Shown piece by piece: positions 1 through 10,195 of a DNA stretch of 64,000 nt. Each line of letters begins with the position of its first letter. The first letter of the stretch is position 1. Below the pieces are notes generated by a model. The model was not told the DNA's origin, made no database searches, and was given only the letters and a program-made list of their open reading frames with translations. Location of the stretch: positions 86,942,647 through 87,006,646 of the forward strand of contig OY856186.1 in the NCBI GenBank assembly GCA_963693315.1. The letters run 5' to 3'. Source of the DNA: Diogma glabrata. Its lineage: Eukaryota; Arthropoda; Insecta; Diptera; Cylindrotomidae. The translations under genes and the position numbers were made by a program.

Positions 1-689
1 GTTTTACTTTTAATTGTTTTTTTTTTCGAATTGTCAAGGTCAAAGTGTCCGTATCGGTCCGCCAATTGCCTTTGATCCTTGTTTTCCATTTCCATAGTAT
101 TAATTTAATTTAATTACATAGTAGGTTAAGATTTGTTTTTTATATATAATTTTCTTTAATTCGATTTTGTTAATATCAAGCATTCTCCTTGTCAAACCGG
201 TAGGCTTGCCGCACTTTTTTTGGTCACTCATATTCGAGTATAGGGAACCGTCAGACCTGCCCTGAATTGAGTCTGAAAATTTTCATAATTGCCAACTTCT
301 GCCATATTTGTAGTATACTTTCTTTCTCTCCAATCCCACTGTTTATTTTTGTTCTGTTCATATGTCAGCATCTTGGAAAACAATTGTAATTAGTAAAGAA
401 ATAATATCAAGACAATAATAAATCTTATGTAATATAATTGACGAATTGGTCAGACATTGCGCAGCTGTTTGAGGTTTGAAACGCTAAATTTCCATATAAT
501 CTTTTTTTTTAAATTCTGCTGTAAAATATTCAAAGTAATCAAATATTGGAATAAAATAATCTTTTCTGTTGATAATTAAATTGTTTATTTGGATTCAACG
601 TTCACATCGATAGTGTAATAATTTTCGTTTCGCTCTCCATATACGTGCATTTATTGATCTGGTCCTGTGCGGCGGTTTGAGTATTCATA
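1..689 (+). other. 5' flank of the RING-Gag gypsy element
   Basis: AT-rich sequence with no coding signal. It probably holds the 5' untranslated region and possibly a decayed 5' LTR, but I cannot define TG..CA ends or a primer-binding site. An AATAAA-type signal occurs near 418. About 70 bases (244-312) resemble 6250-6317 downstream of pol, the only hint of a terminal repeat pair. The ATG at 690 is the first in frame with the RING finger. Confidence 0.35.
244..312 (+). repeat. candidate diverged terminal repeat, 5' copy
   Basis: This stretch (GGGAACC, then CAGACCTGCCC, then GAGTCTG) aligns by eye with 6250-6317 (GGGAACC, CAGATCTGCCC, GGGTCTG) in the same orientation on either side of gag-pol. 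It may be all that is recognisable of strongly diverged LTRs. A shared dispersed repeat is the alternative. Confidence 0.35.
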
Positions 690-2252
690 ATGTCTGCCAC
701 TGATAAGATTGACGTTCTGGATAGGTCCAGCTCTTGTGCTGTTTGTCAACACGAAATAGTGCCGGCCGACGTAAAACTTCTCACTCGGTGTAACCATCTC
801 TTTCATGACATCTGCCTCAACGACTGGTTGTTGCAGAATCGCACCTGCCCGATTTGTCGAGCCGCTTGTGAGCGTGCAGAATTACAGAGGTTGCCTCGAG
901 GGATAGATAAAAATAATTATACAATAGTGCCACCTCCACCGCGACCTGTGACTCGATCTGTTACCGCAGGTTGGCAACGTCGTTCCAGTACCGGAAATCA
1001 ACCCTCGTCCACTCCCTTGGCAAACCGTCTTCCACCATCCCGACTCGCCGATGAAGTGCGAGTGAATATAGCTCAACGATCTCCCATATATGGTGCCGCT
1101 GCAGCGGAAGATCACGGTTTTCAGGAAGCGGTAAATGCACACATCGATCAGGAAATTTCGAGAATTAATCACTCAATGATGCAATCACGTGCTCCAGCAC
1201 CGGAAGTGTTGTTACCTCTAGCACCAATTGCAGTATCACCCACCACCCCGCGTCATCCATCGGTTCATTCAAATTATACGCCAGTAAATGCGTTTGTGCA
1301 AAATAATGTACCAGTACCACCAATGTTTGCTGAACCTCATCCTGCTCTTGCTCCAGCTAGAACACGAACACATCTCGATCAGCACTCTACTACAGTTAGA
1401 AATTGGAACGTAACGTTCTCAGGCAGACCCGATGGTCTGGATGTTGAAGCATTTATCTTCAGGATAGAGCGGCTGACAGAGATGTGTTTAAATAACGATT
1501 TTACTATTGTCACCCGTTGTCTGTACCTGTTATTCACAGATCGAGCAGCTGATTGGTTCTGGAGATATTTTCGCCAGAACCGACAGCTTATTTGGACTGA
1601 CTTGTGTCATGCTCTTCGAATAGAATTTCAGGACCGGCAGACGGACGAAGAGGTAAAGGAGCGGATGAGGGCCAGAAAACAGCGGCCCACTGAATTGTTT
1701 GACGAATTCTTACAATCAATTTATCGACTGGCAGATAAACTTCGAGTACCGATGTCGGACGCGGAGTTATTATCCTTGATACGCAACAATTTACGATTGG
1801 AAATTAGAAGGGAGCTACTATATGTTACCATTTATGGGCTGGAACATCTGCGCCAGCTCTGCCGTGATCGTGAAAAATTATGGGCCGAATCAATAACCAG
1901 ACCACGAGATTATAATATTAGACCATCTAGACCGGTGTCAGAAGTGGACTTGGATCGTGAATTCTCACAAATTCAAATTAGCGAATTGCCAACTGAACCG
2001 TTACCAATTACATCTAACGAACTCGCGGCAATACAGCCCGCCCCTAATATGAGACGAACAACCAGTTCAACTATTTGTTGGAACTGTAAACGACCTGGTC
2101 ATCGGTGGCACAATTGTCGTGAATCTCAGCGATTGTTTTGTTGGGGATGTGGGAAGGACGATGTGTTGTGTCCTAATTGTGAAAATTGTCAGGGAAACCG
2201 AAGGGGGGGCCAGAATCCCAACACCTTTTCTCGCTCCCAAGACCTGTCTTAG
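690..2252 (+). CDS. Ty3/gypsy Gag with N-terminal RING-H2 finger
   Basis: Capsid/nucleocapsid protein of an LTR retrotransposon, 520 residues. Residues 16-56 form a complete RING-H2 pattern (C16, C19, C34, H36, H39, C42, C53, C56) with W46 and P54 at the places used for E2 binding in RING ubiquitin ligases. A Pro/Ser-rich linker of about 180 residues follows. Next is a retrotransposon capsid-like region at about 240-410 (motifs ADWFWRYF, FDEFLQSIYRLADKLRV). A CCHC knuckle (CWNCKRPGHRWHNC, about residue 462) and a second Cys cluster follow. The ATG at 690 starts just before the finger. The reading frame is intact and overlaps pol. A ubiquitin-ligase role is inferred from the finger only. Confidence 0.85.
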   Translation: MSATDKIDVLDRSSSCAVCQHEIVPADVKLLTRCNHLFHDICLNDWLLQNRTCPICRAACERAELQRLPRGIDKNNYTIVPPPPRPVTRSVTAGWQRRSSTGNQPSSTPLANRLPPSRLADEVRVNIAQRSPIYGAAAAEDHGFQEAVNAHIDQEISRINHSMMQSRAPAPEVLLPLAPIAVSPTTPRHPSVHSNYTPVNAFVQNNVPVPPMFAEPHPALAPARTRTHLDQHSTTVRNWNVTFSGRPDGLDVEAFIFRIERLTEMCLNNDFTIVTRCLYLLFTDRAADWFWRYFRQNRQLIWTDLCHALRIEFQDRQTDEEVKERMRARKQRPTELFDEFLQSIYRLADKLRVPMSDAELLSLIRNNLRLEIRRELLYVTIYGLEHLRQLCRDREKLWAESITRPRDYNIRPSRPVSEVDLDREFSQIQISELPTEPLPITSNELAAIQPAPNMRRTTSSTICWNCKRPGHRWHNCRESQRLFCWGCGKDDVLCPNCENCQGNRRGGQNPNTFSRSQDLS

Positions 2253-5200
2253 ATTCATCTAAGACCAAATTTAATTTGTCTCCTGATCCTTCAAATATTT
2301 CAACAACTAGTCCCAATAACCTATTAGTACACAATACACTGTTGAACCGAGCTTCAACATCCAATTCGATAGAACACTCTTGGAATACTCTACCTGTAAG
2401 TATTTCAAACAGAGACGAAACAGATAATAATTCCATTATCGTCACCCCTGAAACACCGATTACAAATGCGACTTTTAATGATTTGGTACCCACTCATGAT
2501 ACTGATATGAAATTATTGAAACGAACACCCGTTCATACTGAACCACCTCCATTATGGACCAAAATCAAATCGTTCCAACAACGATTGAACGAATACCTGA
2601 AGGTGCGCTCAAACATATTTGTCGATTCATTATCATCGTTGAAAATTCCATCGCGCTCTGCGCTCCGTTCTCGTATTTATTGGCAACAACGTCATTTGTT
2701 TAAAACTAAAACCATTTCCTCTATTGTGAAATTGGCCAACGATGTGAGATCTTATGCCACAGTGTCAATATTGGGTAAACAACATACTGGACTGTTGGAT
2801 AGTGGAGCGTCTTTGACTGTAATTGGTGGTGATTTTGCTACAGAAATCGTACAGACTCCAGACCTTCTGACTTATTCGTCTGCAGTAGTTCGTACTGCCG
2901 ATGGCCAAAGACAGAAGATCTTGGGGTTTGTAAAAACAAAGATTTCATTTATGAACCAAGTCAGAACCCTGGACGTCTTCATTATCCCGTCTTTGACTCA
3001 AAATCTATATCTAGGTATAGATTTCTTTAACGCTTTTGGTTTGTTTAACCCGATATTTAACTTACCTACATTTTCGACTACGGAGTCAGGAATTTCAGAA
3101 TTGTCTATGGACAATCAAACACGTCTACAAAACACTATTCAGCTTCTACCATCATTTTCAAAAATGGGTCTGGGTCGAACACATTTGTTGGAACACGTTA
3201 TTGATGTGGGGACTGCAGCTCCCATCAAGCAACGACACTATCCAATATCGCCCGCCATTGAGAAACTGATGGGAGAAGAACTGGATAGGATGTTGTCTCT
3301 GGGTATTATAGAGGTTTCAAACAGCCCATGGTCAAGTCCGGTGGTCTTAATTCGCAAACCTGGGAAGAATCGTCTTTGTTTGGATAGTAGAAAGGTCAAT
3401 ACAGTTACTAAGAAGGATGCTTACCCCCTTCCACAGATAGATGGGATCTTGAGTCGTCTGCCACAAAGTAATTTCATTTCCAGTTTGGATCTGAAAGACG
3501 CTTTCTGGCAGATACCGTTAGAAAAACACTCCCGAGAGAAAACTGCTTTTACGGTCCCAGGGCGGCCATTGTATCAGTTCGTAAGAATGCCTTTCGGACT
3601 GTGCAATGCGCCGCAAACAATGACCAAATTGATGGACCAAGTAATTCCTCCACATCTCAAGTCGTGCGTCTTCGTATACTTGGATGATCTTCTAATAGTT
3701 ACAGATACCTTTGAGGCCCATCTGAAACTGTTAGAAGATATCTCCCAGTGTCTTAGACGTGCGAACTTGACGATAAACGTGGAAAAAAGTAAGTTTCTCT
3801 TGCCGGAGGTAAAATATTTGGGATATGTTGTGGGATGTGGTACGTTGAAAATTGATCCTGATAAAACTCTAGCTATTTCTGAATTTCCTACACCGCGTAC
3901 GTCCAAACAGATTCGACGTTTCCTGGGTATGGCGGGTTATTATCGCCGTTTTATATCTGATTTCTCTGCTATGTCCTCTCCAATGTCAGATTTGTTGAAG
4001 AAAAATTCTAATAAATTCGTATGGACACCCGAAGCTGAAATAGCATTTGTAAACCTCAAAAATGCTCTCATCTCAGCACCAGTCCTCATAAACCCCGACT
4101 ATACTAAACCCTTTACTCTCCAGTGCGACGCTAGCAACGACGGTATAGGTTGTGTATTAATGCAGTGTGACATGGACGGTATGGAACATCCCATAGCGTA
4201 CATGTCCAAAAAGCTAAATTCTGCGCAGCGCAATTACTCCACTAGTGAGAAAGAGTGTCTAGCCGCCGTACTGGGGGTAAAGAAGTTTAGAGCGTATGTC
4301 GAGGGTCAGGCCTTTAAGATCATAACTGACCATGCTTCATTAAAATGGTTAATGCAACAAAAAGACCTTTCTGGTCGATTGGCTCGTTGGAGCCTGAAAT
4401 TGCAGGGTTACGTCTTTGATATTGAGTACCGAAAAGGAAAGTTAAATACTGTTCCTGACACTCTATCAAGACGTGACTCTGTCGATATCATTTCTGAACT
4501 ATGTCCAGTGCCTGAATTAGATCTTAATTCCCCTTTCTTCAACACTTCTCGATATTTGGAGTTGGTAAATCTGGTTACCGAAGCAGACGGTACATTGCCT
4601 GATCTGAAAGTAATTTCTGGTCGGGTTTATAAACGATTGGCTTGTTTGGATCTTGACATTCCTTCAGAGGGTGAGGTCTGGAAATTGTGGTTACCTGAGG
4701 AATACACTGACGAGTGTATTGCAAGGGCCCACAATCCTCCTACCTCATCTCATGGAGGTCTAGCAAAAACCTTGTTTAACATTCGTAAATTTTACTATTG
4801 GCCTCGTATGTATACCCAGGTTAAATCGTACATCGGAAATTGTAAGACCTGCAAAGAAATCAAAGCGACTAATGTTCCACTTCGTGCTCCCATGGTTTCT
4901 CAGATGAAAACAGAACGAATTGGTCAGCGATTGTATATCGATATTCTTGGCCCTTATCCTCGTTCAAAGGCCGGGAATATCGCTATTCTTGTAGTATTAG
5001 ATCATGTTACTAAATATCCATTTTTATTTCCTTTACGGAAACTAACCGCTGAACCAATTTGTCATCTATTGGCTACCAATGTCTTTCACGTATTTGGTTG
5101 TCCCGAAGTTATTGTGTCCGATAATGGGACGCAGTTTAAGTCTAAACTATTTGGAGATTTCTTGGCGAAGCACGGAGTGAAACATACATTACTAGCGTTA

Positions 5201-5755
5201 TATTCACCTCAAGCTAACGCTTCGGAACGGGTAAATAGAAGTGTTTTATCTGGTATTAGAGCCTATTTAAAGGAGGAACATTCTAAATGGGATCTGCACT
5301 TGAGCGAGATCGCTTGTGCACTACGTTGTTCCCTACATCAGACACTTAAATGTTCCCCATATTACGCAATGTTTGGAATACCTATGGTGACTCATGGTTC
5401 GTCATATGAACTGCTGAGACGATTGAATAGTCTTCATGATCCAGGTGAAACGATTCTGCGACCTGATTATCTTAATAAGATTCGAATTCGAATTCTTGAT
5501 TTAACTGCCGAAGCATTTGTCAAAAGTGCTGAAAGATACAATTTACGAGCTCGAGTAACTTTGTTTAAACCAGGTGATACGGTGTTCCGAAGGAACTTTA
5601 TCTTGAGTGACGCCGGTAAGAAATTATCTGCTAAACTTGCACAGAAGTTTATTGAGACCAGAGTAATAAGGTTGGTAGGTGGTTCCGCCTACGAACTGGA
5701 GGACCTGGTTTCTAAACGTAGAGGTGTTTATCACTCCAAGGACATTCGTGCCTAA
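2186..5755 (+). CDS. pol: Ty3/gypsy Pol (protease-RT-RNase H-integrase)
   Basis: Open for about 1,189 codons in the -1 frame relative to gag; with no ATG it is presumably made as Gag-Pol by frameshifting. Protease active site LLDSGAS (D205), reverse transcriptase YLDD at 498-501, RNase H CDAS (D648) and a TDHASLKWL motif. The integrase zinc finger begins at H849 with the CKTC pair near 885. Integrase catalytic residues are D919 (YIDILG), D979 (SDNGTQF) and E1014 (ASERVN). The D979 to E1014 spacing is one residue shorter than the usual D,D35E. No env-like gene follows. The uninterrupted 3.5-kb frame suggests recent activity or selection, although LTRs are not identifiable. Confidence 0.9.
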   Translation: MSGKPKGGPESQHLFSLPRPVLDSSKTKFNLSPDPSNISTTSPNNLLVHNTLLNRASTSNSIEHSWNTLPVSISNRDETDNNSIIVTPETPITNATFNDLVPTHDTDMKLLKRTPVHTEPPPLWTKIKSFQQRLNEYLKVRSNIFVDSLSSLKIPSRSALRSRIYWQQRHLFKTKTISSIVKLANDVRSYATVSILGKQHTGLLDSGASLTVIGGDFATEIVQTPDLLTYSSAVVRTADGQRQKILGFVKTKISFMNQVRTLDVFIIPSLTQNLYLGIDFFNAFGLFNPIFNLPTFSTTESGISELSMDNQTRLQNTIQLLPSFSKMGLGRTHLLEHVIDVGTAAPIKQRHYPISPAIEKLMGEELDRMLSLGIIEVSNSPWSSPVVLIRKPGKNRLCLDSRKVNTVTKKDAYPLPQIDGILSRLPQSNFISSLDLKDAFWQIPLEKHSREKTAFTVPGRPLYQFVRMPFGLCNAPQTMTKLMDQVIPPHLKSCVFVYLDDLLIVTDTFEAHLKLLEDISQCLRRANLTINVEKSKFLLPEVKYLGYVVGCGTLKIDPDKTLAISEFPTPRTSKQIRRFLGMAGYYRRFISDFSAMSSPMSDLLKKNSNKFVWTPEAEIAFVNLKNALISAPVLINPDYTKPFTLQCDASNDGIGCVLMQCDMDGMEHPIAYMSKKLNSAQRNYSTSEKECLAAVLGVKKFRAYVEGQAFKIITDHASLKWLMQQKDLSGRLARWSLKLQGYVFDIEYRKGKLNTVPDTLSRRDSVDIISELCPVPELDLNSPFFNTSRYLELVNLVTEADGTLPDLKVISGRVYKRLACLDLDIPSEGEVWKLWLPEEYTDECIARAHNPPTSSHGGLAKTLFNIRKFYYWPRMYTQVKSYIGNCKTCKEIKATNVPLRAPMVSQMKTERIGQRLYIDILGPYPRSKAGNIAILVVLDHVTKYPFLFPLRKLTAEPICHLLATNVFHVFGCPEVIVSDNGTQFKSKLFGDFLAKHGVKHTLLALYSPQANASERVNRSVLSGIRAYLKEEHSKWDLHLSEIACALRCSLHQTLKCSPYYAMFGIPMVTHGSSYELLRRLNSLHDPGETILRPDYLNKIRIRILDLTAEAFVKSAERYNLRARVTLFKPGDTVFRRNFILSDAGKKLSAKLAQKFIETRVIRLVGGSAYELEDLVSKRRGVYHSKDIRA
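2204..2210 (+). promoter_or_regulatory. putative -1 ribosomal frameshift site (G GGG GGC)
   Basis: A run of seven G followed by C lies in the gag-pol overlap. In gag phase it reads AGG GGG GGC, which contains the X XXY YYZ heptamer G GGG GGC. Slipping back one base puts ribosomes in the pol frame, which has no ATG of its own here. A short stem (GTCTTAG / CTAAGAC) lies about 40 bases downstream around the gag stop; this is farther than usual for a stimulatory structure. Confidence 0.55.
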
Positions 5756-6069
5756 CATCGGCAATAATTTTTTTTCTGTCAGTATGATAGTAACTTTCGT
5801 GCGTGTTTCACCGCCATTGTAAGTCAAGATTATCGACGACCACAAAGTATGAGGGTAGTTTCATCTTGAATTCACAGTTCAGTGAGTGTGTATCAACTTT
5901 GGTGTTCGGGTCTTGTTTCAAAATTTTTTTTTGTTTTGACTATTTATAAGTGTAAATTCCGTGATTGAACGTATTTGAATTTGGTTCAGTTGGTTACTTT
6001 GAACCTATGTGAACAGTTTGTTTTTTTTCAGCCTTCAGAGTCACTGGGACGGAAGCGTACAACAGTGTG
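5756..6069 (+). other. 3' flank of the gypsy element, no gene
   Basis: Non-coding sequence after the pol stop. No env and no clear polypurine tract followed by TG. A purine stretch near 6036-6052 could be a remnant of the tract. Confidence 0.3.
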
Positions 6070-6233
6070 GCCCGGCTAGCTCAGTCGGAGAAGTATGAGA
6101 CTCGTGTTAGTTCAGGTGTGGGTTGCGAGCCTGCATGGCGTAAAAGCGGAATGGTGTCGGATGTTTCATTAAAGGAGTCGGTCCAATGGTGTTTTTTTCT
6201 TTTCGATCTGTAGCAGATTGAATAAATTTTTTT
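6070..6233 (+). repeat. tRNA-Lys-derived SINE (or tRNA-Lys relic)
   Basis: Bases 6070-6140 read like a eukaryotic tRNA-Lys: GCCCGGCTAGCTCAGTCGG at the 5' end with a canonical A box, then a GTGGGTTGCGAGCCTG segment as a degraded B box. The anticodon arm is altered (no CTT/TTT) and the acceptor stem no longer closes, so it is not a functional tRNA. A non-tRNA body and a T-rich tail at about 6220-6233 follow, as in tRNA-derived SINEs. The tRNA identity is from recognition, not a search. Confidence 0.6.
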
Positions 6234-6249
6234 TTGTGACTTTAGAGTC

Positions 6250-6317
6250 TCGGGAACCCCCAGATCTGCCCGAAATTGGGTCTGGAAGAAGTTAGTTATC
6301 CACCGCTTGCAATAGAG
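6250..6317 (+). repeat. candidate diverged terminal repeat, 3' copy
   Basis: Partner of 244-312 in direct orientation. If these are LTR remnants, the SINE-like sequence at 6070 lies inside or next to the 3' LTR. Confidence 0.35.
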
Positions 6318-8054
6318 TAGAATACTGATTTTATCGATACCCCTCCCAAAAGTTTTTTTTTTTCTTAGATACTTTGTTACTTTGTTTCTGCTAAGACTGA
6401 GTTTGTAATACTGATCGCATTGATTGCTAATCTGTGGTACGTCGAGGTGCTTCACCAAGCTAATATGTATATACAAGGTCTATTGGCGACCAGCCTATGC
6501 CTTTTTCAACTTCTTTTTGGTCGTAGGTGTTCGTCCAAAAAGCACTTGTTCTGTAATGGATAGTCTGGGATAATATAGTATATTATAGTCGCAGCTTCCT
6601 TAGTTGTTGTTCCTTATATTAATCCGTACCGCATGTAATGGTTTCTCATCCCTTCATCATCAATATTCATGTGTCGTGTAGTTTCCTTAACTCATAGCGT
6701 CCTTATATTTCTTAAAATCTGACTAAATCTGCAATAGGTGGACAAACGTATAGGAGAAAGAAAATGGCACTAATTACCCTGATTTATTTATTCATTAATG
6801 TAATATAATATTGGTTAATTTGAATTAATTGATAATTTTCTTTAATCATCATCCGTATAACCGCTAAACTTTAATCAGAATTTAATCTTGCCACACACTA
6901 AAATTGACGCGCGCTATATTTCCATTCGACTGTTCTCGCCATACTACTTGGGTTTGAATTTTTCTCTAAAACACAAACCGTAATGAAACAACGAAATTTT
7001 CAAAACCTCATAACGGCTACGTGTATTTTGTTTCCAATCGTCAACATACAATGAATTACTATTTTTGCTTTGTTAAACATTTGATTTGTCTTTGTATGAG
7101 TGTTTTGCTTTAAACAATCCTTCCGTGATTGATCTGAACTTCACTGTATTGATATTGCCGAATGTAGTTATTAAATGTCTAAACATCATAACATTGATCG
7201 CATCTGTATTTGATTCATTTTGAATTCAATTATACATATTATGGATGTGTCGGAAATATTCTGTGTCCAAACCATATCTTCGTACAATATTGTCAAATGG
7301 CAAACGGTTTTGTGAACTATAATAAGTTCCCAACAATTTGAAAATCTGATGTAAATTAATTATATTACATCTAAAACACTGTATTCGAGTTATTTCGAGG
7401 AAAAAAATTTGACTATATAATGAGCCACTGTACATCGTTCCCTCTCTTAGTCTTGATTTATCATTCGATTATCTAATTGGAATTCATGACATTGACTTGT
7501 GGAGATGTCATTGTAAATTTAATGAGTTGGCATTTAAAATTTTGGGAATGAAAAATTTGAATTTTAAAAATCCGGCCAATTTGAGAAAAAAGTTCATATG
7601 TTGTGTTGTGCTAGTTTAATTTAAAACAAAACAAACAAAAAAATAAAATCTATATGTTTGTGTTATAGAAGTCTAAACTCTTTTAGTTTTGATTTCCTTT
7701 TTCTATTGGAATTTATTGTGCCGTGTTAGTTAAATTAACAAACCAAAAAAAATATATATGTTTTGTGCCGTTTTATGAGTTTTCAAATAACAAGAAGGAA
7801 AGGCCACACAACGGTACGTCTTAATTATACAGAAAAATTCAATTTAATAAATGTTAAACGAAATAAAAATATTTCTATTTGTTTGTGTTGCGTAAATTAA
7901 CAACCAACAATATATATACGTATATAAACTGCGACGCATGTGAGTTTTTTTTTCAATGGTGACTCTTTGTTTTGATGCGTGTTCAATTTGACATCGGATG
8001 TGTTATGTTGAGGCCGGGTATTTGAGTTACTTATTATCTCGTTTATTGTCGTGT
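6318..8054. other. AT-rich non-coding DNA
   Basis: No open frame here has recognisable protein features. No clear repeat larger than simple A/T runs was seen. Confidence 0.5.
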
Positions 8055-8215
8055 GAAAATTCTACCTTATTAAATTCATGTTAAGTTATGAAAATTCTAA
8101 CTTATTAAATTCATGTTAAACAAAAATTCTAAATTACTAACTTTATGTTAAGTTATAAAAATTATAAAAAGTTTTAAATTCATGTTAAGTTATAAAAACT
8201 GTGAAAAGTTTCAAT
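8055..8215. repeat. 35-bp tandem repeat, about 4 copies
   Basis: AAATTCATGTTAAGTTAT-type units recur at about 8072, 8107, 8139 and 8176, a spacing near 35 bases. The last copies are degraded. 8216-8652 after it is plain AT-rich sequence. Confidence 0.6.
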
Positions 8216-8652
8216 GTCAATAGGGTATCAAATTAATTATTAAAGAAAAAAAATCTAAACGACATAGTCTAACCAATTGAAATCGAAAAATCGTAACTAC
8301 TCGGTGTAACGGAGTTGTTTCATGTTTTGGTTTTTTTTCTGATACGTGTTTCTAGTCATAATTAACGTATCTCGAACTATAAAAGCTTTTAAATTGTTAA
8401 ATTAATTAAGAATAGTGTTGTCCTATAGTGTAGAATATCAAATTACAAAATCAGTAATCTAAGAAGTTGATAATATTAATATAGTGGTAGATGGATGAAC
8501 AATTTTCTTTTCATCGTATGAACATATTTTTTTCCAATACCAATGTATAGAATAATTAATTAAATTAATCTAACTGGCAGATGATAGTGAATCAGATTAC
8601 TGTTAAATAAATTTGTATGATAGTACCTTCGTGTTTGTTATTTGCACTACAT

Positions 8653-9050
8653 TATTTGGATTTCAACGCATACGTCAACCAGTACCTTTTACCGTATTGC
8701 TTCACCATCATTGTTACAAAATTATTACAGTTCTAATTCCTCAAATAATTTAACTAGTATTGGTACAATTGATTACATCTTTTTTTTGGATTTCAACGCC
8801 TACGTCAACAATTACCTTTTACCGGATTGCTCCACCATCATTGATACAACATTATTACAGTTCTGACTCAACAAATAATTTAACTAGTATTGGTACAATT
8901 TATTACATCTTTTTTGGATTTCAACGCATGCGTCAACCATTACCTTTTACCGTATTGCTTCACCTTCATTGTTACAAAATTATTACAGTTCTAATTCCTC
9001 AAATAATTTAACTAGTATTGGTACAATTGATTACATTTTGTTCTTGATTT
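8653..9050. repeat. 129-bp tandem repeat, 3 copies
   Basis: The landmark TTTCAACGC starts at 8661, 8791 and 8919 (spacings 130 and 128). Each unit also holds a CACCATCATTG-like block and TTTAACTAGTATTGGTACAA. A degraded fourth copy starts near 9048. Short frames across the units are by-products of the repeat, not genes. Confidence 0.85.
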
Positions 9051-9169
9051 CAAAACATCCTGCAACCGTTATATGTCAACGTATTCGTCCGTAATTGCTA
9101 TAATTGATACCATACTCACCTGTGATTGTAACTTGATTCGGCGCTTATGTTTACAACCAGATACAACGT

Positions 9170-10195
9170 TTCTACTTATCATTTTTGAGTCAACAATATT
9201 TTACATCCATTACATCATTTTTGATTCAGCCAGAATTTTACATCAATTACATCATATTTGATCCAACAAAATTTTACGAAGTTATATAACGTTTCTACTT
9301 ACCATTTTTGATTCAACAATATTTTACATCAATTACATCAGTTTTTGATTCAACACTATTTTACATCAATTACTTCATTTTTTTGATCCAACAAAATTTT
9401 ACAAATTTATAAAACGTTTCTACTTACCATTTTTTTTGATTCAACAATATTTTACATCAATTACTTCATTTCTGATCCAACAAAATTTTACGAATATATA
9501 TAACGTTTCTACACATCATTTTTGATTCAACAATATTTTACATCAATTACATCAGTTTTTGATTCAACACTATTTTACATCAATTACATCATATTTGATC
9601 CAACAAAATTTTACGAAGTTATATAACGTTTCTAATTACCATTTTTGATTCAACAATATTTTACATCAATTACATCAGTTTTTGATTCAACACTATTTTA
9701 CATCAATTACTTCATTTTTTTGATCCAACAAAATTTTACAAATTTATAAAACGTTTCTACTTACCATTTTTTTTGATTCAACAATATTTTACATCAATTA
9801 CTTCATTTCTGATCCAACAAAATTTTACGAATATATATAACGTTTCTACACATCATTTTTGATTCAACAATATTTTTCATCAATTACATCAGTTTTTGAT
9901 TCAACACTATTTTACATCAATTACATCATATTTGATCCAACAAAATTATACGAAGTTATATAACGTTTCTACTTACCATTTTTGATTCAACAATATTTTA
10001 CATCAATTACATCAGTTTTTGATTCGACACTATTTTACATCAATTACTTCATTTTTTGATCCAACAAAATTTTACAAATTTATAAAACGTTTCTACTTAC
10101 CATTTTTTTTTGATTCAACAATATTTTACATCAATTACTTCATTTTTGATCCAACAAAATTTTACGAATATACATAACGTTTCTACTTAACATTT
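9170..10195. repeat. satellite with 337-bp higher-order unit
   Basis: Basic monomers of roughly 35-45 bases (TTGATTCAACAATATTTTAC, then ATCAATTACATCA) are organised into a higher-order unit. The variant CGAAGTTATATAACG occurs at 9277, 9614 and 9951, exactly 337 bases apart. Within the unit, variant monomers (AACACTATT, TTCATTTTTTTGATCC, CGAATATATA) keep a fixed order. About three units are present. Confidence 0.85.

Noticed and set aside
6070..6140. Functional tRNA-Lys gene
   Set aside because: Anticodon arm does not form with a Lys anticodon and the acceptor stem is broken; treated as SINE or relic.
5756..6600. Possible env gene downstream of the first pol
   Set aside because: No long frame, signal peptide or transmembrane segment; 131-codon minus frame at 6081-6476 overlaps the SINE and has no domain.
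8642..9261. Three Thr/Ser/Ile-rich frames that look like a repeated protein
   Set aside because: They are different phases of the 129-bp tandem repeat, with no consistent frame between units.
9170..10195. Possible CRISPR-like alternation of repeats and spacers
   Set aside because: The spacers are themselves variants of the repeat and the context is eukaryotic; it is a satellite.
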